Shown here piece by piece: positions 1 to 6,481 of a stretch of DNA of 20,172 nucleotides. The notes beneath the pieces were generated by a model. That model did not search any database and had not been told where the DNA came from. It was given only the letters and a program-made list of their open reading frames with translations. Both the position numbers and the translations under genes were made by a program. The DNA is taken from assembly GCF_039768865.1 (NCBI RefSeq), contig NZ_JBDMZQ010000090.1. One strand, 5' to 3'. The DNA comes from Wenyingzhuangia sp039768865. Lineage in GTDB: Bacteria > Bacteroidota > Bacteroidia > Flavobacteriales > Flavobacteriaceae. How positions within the stretch are numbered: the first letter of the stretch is position 1; every line of letters starts with the position of its first letter.

Positions 1-41
1 ATTTTTAAAATTTATGAGCCCCATATCCAAAAGAAATCTAT

Positions 42-49
42 TAGTTTTG
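42..49 (+). promoter_or_regulatory. Bacteroidota -7 promoter box for the BamA-like gene
   Basis: TAGTTTTG is an exact match to TAnnTTTG, the -7 consensus of the Bacteroidota primary sigma factor. It ends five bases before the ATG at 55, so the expected start site falls on or next to the start codon. No convincing TTG-type -33 element is seen in the 41 bases available upstream. Confidence 0.5.
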
Positions 50-54
50 ACTTT

Positions 55-1659
55 ATGAAAGTCTATCTCTGGTGTTTTTTCGTGTTATCTCTTTTACTTT
101 CAAGCCAAACCAATTGGGCTCAAAAGAAAACAACGCAATTTATTTTAAAGGACAGTTTGCAAAATGAGATCTCTCTAAAAAACATAAAAAACCTCGAGGC
201 TTTGAACACGGAACTTGATTTGGCAGGTTATTACTATTTTAATATTGATTCCAAAAAACAAGACAGCATAGAGACTTATACTATTGAGCTGGGAACAAAA
301 ACTTCTGTGATTGGAATTCAAAACATCCCAAAAAACATTCAGCAACTATTCAAAACAAAAAGCAAGATATGCTATACCACACCTAATGAGGTTTCTAAAT
401 GGATAGGGAAAGTTTGTGACAATTTTGATCGCCAAGGAAAAAATTTTGCTGAAATACAATTGATCAATCAAACAGCAAAAAACGACACTTTGTTTTGTGA
501 ACTAAAGGTATGCCCCTCTAAAAAAAGGCACATTGACAAAACAGTCGTAAAAATTTATGAACGTTTTTCCAAACGATTCTTAAAACAATACATTAAGAGT
601 TCCAAACCCTTTAGCAAAGCCTTTCTAAATACTACCGAAGACAAAATAAAACAACTTTCTTTTGTAAAAAACAAAAAACCACCTGCAGTTTTGTTCACAA
701 AAGACTCTACTTATTTATACTTATACCTAGATAAAATCAAAACCAATAAATTAGATGCCCTTCTTGGATTTAGCAACCAAGCAGGTCAAACAAAAATACA
801 GTTCAACGGATACATTGACCTTTCATTAACCAATACACTTCACAAAGGAGAAACTTTTGCTTTTAAATGGAATAACACTGGTCAAGATCAACAAGAAATA
901 GAAGTGTTAATGGACAATCCCTACATCTTTAACTCACCTATAAACATAAATTACAAGTTAAATTTGTTTAGACGAGATAGCACCTTTGTAAACACCAATC
1001 ACAAACTCACATTAAGCTATAAACCACATTACAAACATATAATCAACACGTATTATCATACTGAAAGCTCAGCAGTTGTTACAACAAACAATGATAATAT
1101 TGTGTCGTATAAAAAAAACATTGTTGGCGCTGAATACGCTTACAAAGAGTTAAATAGTTTTGGAAACCCAAAAACCATGATCAAAATAGATTTTGGCTTA
1201 GGAAGCAAAAACACTGATGCTGAGCGCACCAAACAACAAAACTTTAGTAGTGACTACATCTACGTTATCGAGGCAACTCCAATTCATCATTTGTATATAG
1301 AAAATAGAAATGCTTATTTAAAATCTTCTTCCAAAAACAATAATGAATTATTTAGAATAGGTGGAGCTACAACAATGCGTGGATTTTTAGAACAAAGCAT
1401 TGTCGCACATTTATACAATTACACAAACATAGAATACCGCTACTTTACCAACATCAATAGCTACCTTTATGCTTTTAGTGACGTTGGTTACTTCAAGCAT
1501 CTATCCAAAGAAGACAATTTGCTCAGCTTTGGCCTTGGCTATACCCTTGGAATACCGTCTGGATTGATGAAAATTAGTTATGCCGCTGGTAAAAACCAAA
1601 ACACTAGTTTCAACCTGAACAAGGGACTATTCCATATCAATTTTGTTACTATTTTTTAG
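55..1659 (+). CDS. BamA/TamA-family outer-membrane beta-barrel protein
   Basis: Protein of 534 residues. A signal peptide is visible at residues 1-22: short basic start, hydrophobic LSLLLSS-type core, small residues before Gln23. The C-terminal half (about 220-534) alternates polar and hydrophobic residues as amphipathic beta strands, and includes the FRIGGATTMRGF stretch resembling the barrel loop of the surface-antigen/D15 family. The last residue is Phe, as expected for a BAM-inserted barrel. Residues 23-215 are a periplasmic region that probably holds POTRA-like repeats, but they are too divergent to count by eye. The family inserts or transports proteins at the outer membrane; the substrate here is unknown. 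The protein is shorter than classical BamA (about 800 residues), so an accessory TamA-like protein is more likely than the essential BamA. The rlmB promoter starts about 55 bases downstream, so rlmB need not be co-transcribed. Confidence 0.75.
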   Translation: MKVYLWCFFVLSLLLSSQTNWAQKKTTQFILKDSLQNEISLKNIKNLEALNTELDLAGYYYFNIDSKKQDSIETYTIELGTKTSVIGIQNIPKNIQQLFKTKSKICYTTPNEVSKWIGKVCDNFDRQGKNFAEIQLINQTAKNDTLFCELKVCPSKKRHIDKTVVKIYERFSKRFLKQYIKSSKPFSKAFLNTTEDKIKQLSFVKNKKPPAVLFTKDSTYLYLYLDKIKTNKLDALLGFSNQAGQTKIQFNGYIDLSLTNTLHKGETFAFKWNNTGQDQQEIEVLMDNPYIFNSPININYKLNLFRRDSTFVNTNHKLTLSYKPHYKHIINTYYHTESSAVVTTNNDNIVSYKKNIVGAEYAYKELNSFGNPKTMIKIDFGLGSKNTDAERTKQQNFSSDYIYVIEATPIHHLYIENRNAYLKSSSKNNNELFRIGGATTMRGFLEQSIVAHLYNYTNIEYRYFTNINSYLYAFSDVGYFKHLSKEDNLLSFGLGYTLGIPSGLMKISYAAGKNQNTSFNLNKGLFHINFVTIF

Positions 1660-1713
1660 AAATATAATTGTTAGGATAGGGGCCAAAAAGACTCCAATTC
1701 TTAATTCTCATAG

Positions 1714-1746
1714 TTTTCAATTCTTAAAATCAAAATGGTACATTTG
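1714..1746 (+). promoter_or_regulatory. Promoter of rlmB
   Basis: TACATTTG at 1739-1746 is an exact TAnnTTTG -7 box. TTTTC at 1714-1718 lies 20 bases upstream in the -33 position, one base off the usual TTTTG. The -7 box ends four bases before the ATG at 1751, so the transcript would have essentially no leader. This also argues against the longer TTG-initiated frame that would begin at 1643 and read through the promoter. Confidence 0.6.
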
Positions 1747-1750
1747 CAGT

Positions 1751-2494
1751 ATGGAAAAACAAACCTCAAAAATATTTGGTATTAGAGCCATCATTGAAGC
1801 CATAAACGCAGGCAACTCAATCGACAAAGTTTTTTTGCAAAAAGACATTAACGGCCCTTTAATGATTGAACTTAAACAATTAATTAAAACCAACAATATA
1901 ACCTCCAGTATCGTTCCTGTTGAAAAACTTGATCGTATGTCCAGAGCCAACAATCATCAAGGAGCAGGGGCGCTGATTGCACCTGTCGCTTTTTATGATT
2001 TAGACGCCCTGATTACAACAACGATAGAAAAGGGAGAAAAACCTTTGTTTGTACTGTTAGATCAAATTTCTGACGTACGTAATTTTGGTGCTATCATTCG
2101 TACTGCAGAATGTACAGGAGTCCACGGTATCATTATCCCCAAAACAGGAAACGCTCCGATCAACGGAGAAACCGTAAAAACCTCCGCAGGTGCTGCTTTT
2201 AACGTTCCAATTTGCAAGGTAGATCACATTAAGGATGCTATTTTTATGCTACAGGCTGCAGACATAAAAATTGTCTGTGCATCCGAAAAAACAGATCATA
2301 CTGTTTTTGATGTCAACTTTGATCAACCTACTGCAATTGTCATGGGCTCTGAAGATAGAGGAATCAATCCTTCGATCTTGAAAATTGCGGATACGAATGC
2401 CAAACTTCCTTTACTAGGAAAAATAGGATCCTTAAATGTTTCTGTTGCTTGTGGTGCATTTTTATATGAGACCGTGAGACAACGAAGGTCATAA
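1751..2494 (+). CDS. rlmB: 23S rRNA (guanosine-2'-O-)-methyltransferase RlmB (SpoU/TrmH family)
   Basis: Protein of 247 residues from ATG 1751, matching the usual RlmB length. An N-terminal substrate-binding domain (KIFGIRAIIEAI through the NHQG stretch) precedes a SPOUT methyltransferase domain. The three SpoU motifs appear in order: motif 1 DVRNFGAIIRTAE with its Asn and Arg, motif 2 IVMGSEDRGI, and motif 3 LPLLGKIGSLNVSVACG, which forms the trefoil-knot S-adenosylmethionine pocket. The family methylates the 2'-O of G2251 in the 23S rRNA P loop. The frame is open back to a TTG at 1643, but those 36 codons cover the promoter and overlap the preceding gene, so the internal ATG is preferred. 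The phnA-like gene follows after 20 bases. Confidence 0.9.
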   Translation: MEKQTSKIFGIRAIIEAINAGNSIDKVFLQKDINGPLMIELKQLIKTNNITSSIVPVEKLDRMSRANNHQGAGALIAPVAFYDLDALITTTIEKGEKPLFVLLDQISDVRNFGAIIRTAECTGVHGIIIPKTGNAPINGETVKTSAGAAFNVPICKVDHIKDAIFMLQAADIKIVCASEKTDHTVFDVNFDQPTAIVMGSEDRGINPSILKIADTNAKLPLLGKIGSLNVSVACGAFLYETVRQRRS

Positions 2495-2502
2495 TTGGCT
2501 AT

Positions 2503-2510
2503 TAAATTTA
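2503..2510 (+). promoter_or_regulatory. Possible -7 box for the phnA-like gene
   Basis: TAAATTTA differs from TAnnTTTG only in its last base and ends four bases before the ATG at 2515, the same spacing as the rlmB box. No -33 element is apparent, and the sequence lies in a short AT-rich gap, so it may be chance; read-through from rlmB could also express the gene. Confidence 0.25.
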
Positions 2511-2514
2511 AAAC

Positions 2515-3114
2515 ATGAACATCACTGAAGAATTAATTTCCAGAAGCGGAAACAAATGTGAATTGTGTAGTGCTGCAGAAAGCTTACATAACCTCAGATT
2601 AAAACCAAGTCTTATAGACAGCGCTGAAACGAACCTATTGGTCTGCAAGACTTGCAAAAACCAAATAGATGACCCTAAGACCATGGATGCAAACCACTGG
2701 AGATGCTTAAACGATTCCATGTGGAGCGAACACAAAGCTGTACAAATCATAGCTTGGAGAATGCTGAACAGACTCAAAGGAGAGGGGTGGCCACAGGATC
2801 TCATTGATATGATATATTTAGAGGCCGAAGATTTACGTTTTGCAGAAGCCTCAGGAGATCACCTCAGCGATGATGAAAAAATCATTCACAAAGATGCCCA
2901 TGGTGCTATTCTGGAAAATGGCGACACCATTACATTGGTCAAAGATTTAGAAGTTAAAGGAGGAGGTAACTTTACTGCTAAACGAGGTACAGCAGTAAGA
3001 AATATTTCTTTGGTTCATGACAATCCAGAACACATTGAAGGACGTGTTGAAGGAACACATATAGTTATCTTAACCAAGTTTGTCAAAAAGACAAATGCCC
3101 CTCAACAATCTTAA
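2515..3114 (+). CDS. PhnA/YjdM-like zinc-ribbon protein
   Basis: Protein of 199 residues. The N-terminus has a CxxC pair at Cys15 and Cys18 and a second pair in LLVCKTCKNQ, forming a treble-clef or zinc-ribbon. The C-terminal third (about 128-195) is the PhnA domain: DAHGAILENGDTITLVKDLEVKG, then GTAVRNISLV and a VILTKFVKK end, an SH3-like beta barrel. A central segment with WRCLNDSMWSEH and AWRML links the two. Despite the historical name in E. coli, proteins of this family are not established phosphonate-degrading enzymes and their function is unclear; no phosphonate genes are present here. It lies 20 bases after rlmB, on the same strand. The family call is firm, the function is not. Confidence 0.85.
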   Translation: MNITEELISRSGNKCELCSAAESLHNLRLKPSLIDSAETNLLVCKTCKNQIDDPKTMDANHWRCLNDSMWSEHKAVQIIAWRMLNRLKGEGWPQDLIDMIYLEAEDLRFAEASGDHLSDDEKIIHKDAHGAILENGDTITLVKDLEVKGGGNFTAKRGTAVRNISLVHDNPEHIEGRVEGTHIVILTKFVKKTNAPQQS

Positions 3115-3188
3115 TACCTTCAAGATATCACTTAAAAATAAGCACCACCTTTCTGCGGGTTTTTCTATTTTACCAATTTTGACACGCT

Positions 3189-4139
3189 ATGACTGCTATT
3201 TCCAAAACCTCATTCCAAAAACAAATTAAAGCAGTTACTGAACCGCTTCCCGGCAGTATCGCTTATCCAACCACTTACAAGCTATCCGTTAAAAAAAAAT
3301 TTGAGGGATTTAATATCATTGATTTTTTTCTAACAATAGTTCCCCGGTCTAACAAAGAAATTTGGCACACAAAAATTAAAAATCAAAGCCTTCTGATCAA
3401 TGGAAAACCTGCAAATTTCCTAAGTACTTTGAAAGGAGGAGACATAACACAACATAACTCCGAGCCCCGAAAAGAACCTTGGATTAATGATGATATAAAA
3501 TTACTTTATGACGATGAAGAAATCATGATCATAAACAAACCCGCACCACTCCCCATGCATCCAAGCGGTAGATTTAATAAAAATTCATTAACCAAAATAT
3601 TGACACTTGCGTTTCCTGAAGAAGACTTCAAAATCGTCCACCGACTAGACGCCAACACAACAGGAGTTGTGGTATTAGCCAAAAACAAAGAAATTGCTGA
3701 AAGTATTGCTTCACAATTCAAAAACAAATCAACTCAAAAAACTTATTTAGCGAAAATAGAAGGGATTCCCTCAGAAGATTACTTTAGCACCAATACCAAA
3801 ATTGGATTAGAGAAAACAGCTGGAGGTGGAAGAGAAAGTGATTGTAATGGCATAGAAGCTTTTACCGAATTTAAAGTACTCGAAAGAAACGTTAAGGAAA
3901 ACAATACTTTACTTGAAGTAAAACCTCATACTGGCAGAACCAATCAAATTAGACTTCACTTAGCAAACCTAAACCTACCGATTATAGGAGATCACGGATA
4001 TAAAGACCGTGATTATTTCAAAAACAACCCACTGACCTACAATGATGACTGTTTGTGTTTACATGCCTGGAAACTAAACTTCTATTATAAAGGAGAACAT
4101 CTTACCATTGAAGCTCCAATCCCTAAGAAATTCTCATAA
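3189..4139 (+). CDS. RluA-family rRNA pseudouridine synthase
   Basis: Protein of 316 residues. The catalytic motif HRLDANTTGVVVLAKN carries the invariant aspartate at Asp154, which attacks the target uridine. It is followed by family motifs around KTYLAKIEG, LLEVKPHTGRTNQIRLHLA and the GDHGY stretch. An N-terminal segment (about 37-80) resembles a degenerate S4 RNA-binding domain, with LLINGKP where S4 domains carry V.VNG. The enzyme isomerises uridine in rRNA or tRNA in the cytoplasm; the target position cannot be read from the sequence. A -7-like box, CAATTTTG at 3174-3181 (one mismatch in the first base), ends seven bases before the ATG. The gene stops two bases before a strong bidirectional hairpin shared with the convergent tRNA-Arg gene. 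Confidence 0.88.
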   Translation: MTAISKTSFQKQIKAVTEPLPGSIAYPTTYKLSVKKKFEGFNIIDFFLTIVPRSNKEIWHTKIKNQSLLINGKPANFLSTLKGGDITQHNSEPRKEPWINDDIKLLYDDEEIMIINKPAPLPMHPSGRFNKNSLTKILTLAFPEEDFKIVHRLDANTTGVVVLAKNKEIAESIASQFKNKSTQKTYLAKIEGIPSEDYFSTNTKIGLEKTAGGGRESDCNGIEAFTEFKVLERNVKENNTLLEVKPHTGRTNQIRLHLANLNLPIIGDHGYKDRDYFKNNPLTYNDDCLCLHAWKLNFYYKGEHLTIEAPIPKKFS

Positions 4140-4143
4140 CAAA

Positions 4144-4173
4144 AAACCCTTACTAAACTAATAGTAAGGGTTT
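4144..4173. terminator. Bidirectional intrinsic terminator between the rluA-like gene and tRNA-Arg
   Basis: A perfect 12-bp inverted repeat, AAACCCTTACTA (4144-4155) with TAGTAAGGGTTT (4162-4173), encloses a six-base loop. On the minus strand it ends in a run of Ts (complement of the A run at 4141-4146), so it best serves tRNA-Arg, whose 3' end is at 4177. The plus-strand gene ending at 4139 may use it too. Its stem core is shared with the hairpin at 6186-6218. Confidence 0.85.
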
Positions 4174-4176
4174 ATG

Positions 4177-4250
<74 letters not shown>

Positions 4251-4315
4251 TAATATTTTTGAACTATTTTCTTCTGAACTTATAAATCAAACACTGAGGT
4301 TTGCTTTACGGGATG

Positions 4316-4323
4316 CAAATATA
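4316..4323 (-). promoter_or_regulatory. -7 promoter box of tRNA-Arg
   Basis: On the minus strand this reads TATATTTG, an exact TAnnTTTG. The expected start site is near 4311, giving a pre-tRNA leader of about 60 bases. The -33 region is T-rich but has no clear TTG. The identical TATATTTGCA box precedes the tRNA-Ser gene at 6433-6440. Confidence 0.6.
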
Positions 4324-4460
4324 TAACATCTATTAAGATATTTAAAAATATAGTTCACTTTTTTTAGAAGTATTTTTAGGCCCCCAAACAACCGTCAATT
4401 AGGATGCCGCTAGTATACTATGGCTCAGTGATCTCATAGATTTCAACAATGCTGAAGCTC

Positions 4461-6035
4461 CTAATTAAAGACGAAATATGTTGACAATACGACCAAACAA
4501 ATAATCAACCCTACTGGCTTAATATACTGCCAAGGTACAACATCTACCTGCTCAGTGTAATTTTGGACAAAATCCTCTGATCTTGGTCTTAGTTTACCAA
4601 TCACCAACATAATCAAGATTGTTAGTACACAGGTTATGGCTTGCATGTGCAACATATGGAGATCTATCAGTCCAAATCCATTTGCCAAAATAATGTACAA
4701 CACATAAATACTGAAAGCAAAAACAACTCCAACTTTAGCCGCTAATGCTGGTACTTTTTTAGTAACAAGGCCGATGATTAAAATGGTTAAGATGGGTACA
4801 CTGTAAGCACCATTTACTGTTTGCAAATACCCAAAAATACTATCTGCATAAATCAAAAGAGGGGCAATAAACATAGAGAAAAAAGCAAGAACTACTCCAA
4901 AACCTTTACCTTTCCTCACTACCTCTTTGTCTCCTGCATCTTTGTTGATGAATTGCTTGTAAATATCGATTCCATACAACGTAACACAACTATTTAATGC
5001 CGAATTAAAAGAACTCAAAATGGCACCAAACAAAACCGCCGCAAAGAAACCGACCCAAATATCAGGCAACACATCCGCAACTAATTTTGGATAAACATCA
5101 CTAGTGTGCAGTCCAGCCCCATATTTGTGGTAGGCAATGATCCCCGGCAAAACAACAATAATTGGTCCTAGTATTTTTATAAAGGCTGCAATCGCCAAAC
5201 CTTTCTGCCCTTCAGCTAAATTTTTGGCTCCTAGAGCACGTTGAATAATTTGCTGATTGCTCCCCCAATAAAACAACTGAACAAGCATCATTCCTGTAAA
5301 AATAGTTTCAAAAGGAATAGAGGATTCAGGTCCACCAACTGCATTAAACTTTTCAGGATGCTCACTAATCAACTGAGACAAACCTGTCAAAAGGGTTCCA
5401 TCCTCACTGATCGCCATCAAACCAAAAACTGGAATCAAAAGTCCACCAATCAATAAACCTACAGCATTAATACTATCAGAAACCGCAACAGCTTTTAGAC
5501 CTCCAAATATGGCGTAAATAGACCCTATAATCCCGATTCCCCAAACGCATATCCAAACCGCGGCCCACTCACTAACTCCAAACAACTCAGAGAGGTTGAA
5601 CATTCCACTAATCGCTTTAGACCCTGTAAATAAAACCATTGGCAATAAAACAACTGCATACCCTGTTAAAAAAAGCCCAGAAGTCATTGCTTTGGTTGTT
5701 TTATCAAATCTTGTTTCAAGAAAAGTTGGAATCGTAGCAATACCCCCTTTTAAATAACGGGGCAATAAATACACCGCAGTAATTACAATGGCTATGGCGG
5801 CTAAAGTTTCCCAAGCCATAACTAAAATACCATCTCTGTATGCATCGCCATTCAACCCTACAATCTGTTCGGTTGATAAATTTGTTAATAATAAAGAACC
5901 TGCAATGACAGGTGCAGTCAAACTTCTACCTCCTAAGAAGTAACCGTCTGAAGAAGTTTCGTCTGTTTTTCTAGTTGACCAGTAAGCAACCACTGCTACC
6001 AACAACGTAAATGCTACAAAAGAGAGGATTCCCAT
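4461..6035 (-). CDS. Sodium:solute symporter (SSS family, vSGLT-like)
   Basis: Protein of 524 residues, mostly hydrophobic, with about 14 likely membrane helices, consistent with the LeuT-fold SSS family in the inner membrane. The first helix is followed by DGYFLGGRSLTAP, the family signature. Gln57 (STEQIVG) and Glu76 (AWETLA) have the same 19-residue spacing as the galactose-binding Gln69 and Glu88 of Vibrio vSGLT. The stretch FYWGSNQQIIQRALGAKN matches the vSGLT NQ.IIQR region, and a Lys follows in AAFIKILGPIIVVLPGI. The tyrosine I recall in the vSGLT gate (NQY) is Gln here. A sugar or related polyol is therefore the likeliest cargo, but this is inference. It stands alone between tRNA units with its own promoter; no sugar-catabolic gene adjoins it. 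Confidence 0.85.
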   Translation of the reverse strand: MGILSFVAFTLLVAVVAYWSTRKTDETSSDGYFLGGRSLTAPVIAGSLLLTNLSTEQIVGLNGDAYRDGILVMAWETLAAIAIVITAVYLLPRYLKGGIATIPTFLETRFDKTTKAMTSGLFLTGYAVVLLPMVLFTGSKAISGMFNLSELFGVSEWAAVWICVWGIGIIGSIYAIFGGLKAVAVSDSINAVGLLIGGLLIPVFGLMAISEDGTLLTGLSQLISEHPEKFNAVGGPESSIPFETIFTGMMLVQLFYWGSNQQIIQRALGAKNLAEGQKGLAIAAFIKILGPIIVVLPGIIAYHKYGAGLHTSDVYPKLVADVLPDIWVGFFAAVLFGAILSSFNSALNSCVTLYGIDIYKQFINKDAGDKEVVRKGKGFGVVLAFFSMFIAPLLIYADSIFGYLQTVNGAYSVPILTILIIGLVTKKVPALAAKVGVVFAFSIYVLYIILANGFGLIDLHMLHMQAITCVLTILIMLVIGKLRPRSEDFVQNYTEQVDVVPWQYIKPVGLIICLVVLSTYFVFN

Positions 6036-6095
6036 AGTTTATGATTTATTTTCGTTTTTTTAATTAATTACTCATGATTATAGTCTTGCAATCTA

Positions 6096-6125
6096 CAAAC
6101 TTATTGTTGTTATTTCACAAGAAAA
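6096..6125 (-). promoter_or_regulatory. Promoter of the sodium:solute symporter gene
   Basis: On the minus strand TAAGTTTG (6103 to 6096) is an exact TAnnTTTG. A T-rich TTTTC element at 6125-6121 lies 17 bases upstream, followed by TTG at 6120-6118, either of which could serve as the -33 element. The expected start near 6092 gives a leader of about 57 bases. No Shine-Dalgarno sequence is seen before the ATG at 6035. Confidence 0.5.
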
Positions 6126-6185
6126 TTAAAAGTATATAGCAAAAAACGCTTTTGTCATATGAAAAGAAGTATAGTTTTTAGAAAT

Positions 6186-6219
6186 AAAAAACCTTACTAA
6201 TTGTTAGTAAGGTTTTTTT
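6186..6219 (-). terminator. Intrinsic terminator of the tRNA-Ser-tRNA-Pro unit
   Basis: A 15-bp perfect stem, 6186-6200 with 6204-6218, closes on a three-base loop. The core is CCTTACTAA/TTAGTAAGG, and flanking A and T runs give a U tract on either strand. It lies two bases past the 3' end of tRNA-Pro. The symporter gene transcribes away from it, so it serves the tRNAs. Confidence 0.85.
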
Positions 6220-6220
6220 G

Positions 6221-6295
6221 TCGGGGTGGCAGGATTCGAACCTGCGACCTCCTCGTCCCAAACGAGGCGCGATGACCGGGCTACGCTACACCCCG
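6221..6295 (-). tRNA. tRNA-Pro (anticodon UGG)
   Basis: A 75-base cloverleaf on the minus strand. The acceptor stem CGGGGTG pairs with CACCCCG, with discriminator A. The D arm holds GTAGCGTAGCCCGGTCATCGC. The anticodon stem CCTCG/CGAGG encloses loop TTTGGGA, giving TGG. The T arm has CAGGTTCGAATCCTG. No CCA is encoded. It is the second gene of a two-tRNA transcript, 22 bases after tRNA-Ser. Confidence 0.95.
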
Positions 6296-6317
6296 AAAAG
6301 GTCATCTTTGAAAATTG

Positions 6318-6401
6318 CGGAGAGACAGGGACTCGAACCCTGGCGACAGTTACCCGTCGACAGTTTAGCAAACTGCTCCATTACCACTCTGGCACCTCTC
6401 C
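6318..6401 (-). tRNA. tRNA-Ser (anticodon GCU)
   Basis: An 84-base class II tRNA on the minus strand. The acceptor stem GGAGAGG pairs with TCTCTCC (one G-U), and the discriminator is G, as expected for serine. The anticodon stem GCAGT/ACTGT encloses loop TTGCTAA, giving GCT. A long variable arm of the CGACGGGTAACTGTCG type is present, followed by the T arm CAGGGTTCGAGTCCCTG. It reads AGC and AGU and is transcribed ahead of tRNA-Pro. Confidence 0.95.
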
Positions 6402-6404
6402 TGA

Positions 6405-6416
6405 TGTGTATACACA
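6405..6416. repeat. Perfect 12-bp palindrome in the tRNA-Ser leader
   Basis: TGTGTATACACA is fully self-complementary. It lies between the predicted start site (about 6428) and the tRNA-Ser 5' end (6401). It could be a small operator or part of the pre-tRNA leader fold; chance is also possible. Confidence 0.4.
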
Positions 6417-6432
6417 CTTTCTTTTGCGACTG

Positions 6433-6463
6433 CAAATATAAATGTTTAGGGAACTGCTTGCAA
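6433..6463 (-). promoter_or_regulatory. Promoter of the tRNA-Ser-tRNA-Pro unit
   Basis: On the minus strand TTG (6463 to 6461) is followed by a 20-base spacer and TATATTTG (6440 to 6433), a good match to the Bacteroidota -33/-7 consensus. The start site is expected about 27 bases before tRNA-Ser. It is the best-formed promoter in the window. Confidence 0.7.
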
Positions 6464-6481
6464 CCTTTTTTAAAGTTTTTT

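Noticed and set aside
1643..1750. 36-residue N-terminal extension of RlmB starting with TTG
   Set aside because: It overlaps the preceding gene and contains the rlmB promoter; family proteins start at the internal ATG.
3115..3188. Possible terminator between the phnA-like and rluA-like genes around GCGGGTTTTT
   Set aside because: No stem of useful length pairs with the GCGGG segment, so it was left out.
4251..4460. Frameshifted C-terminal extension of the symporter downstream of its stop
   Set aside because: Short frames after the stop end quickly and show no membrane-helix character; the 524-residue protein is a normal length.
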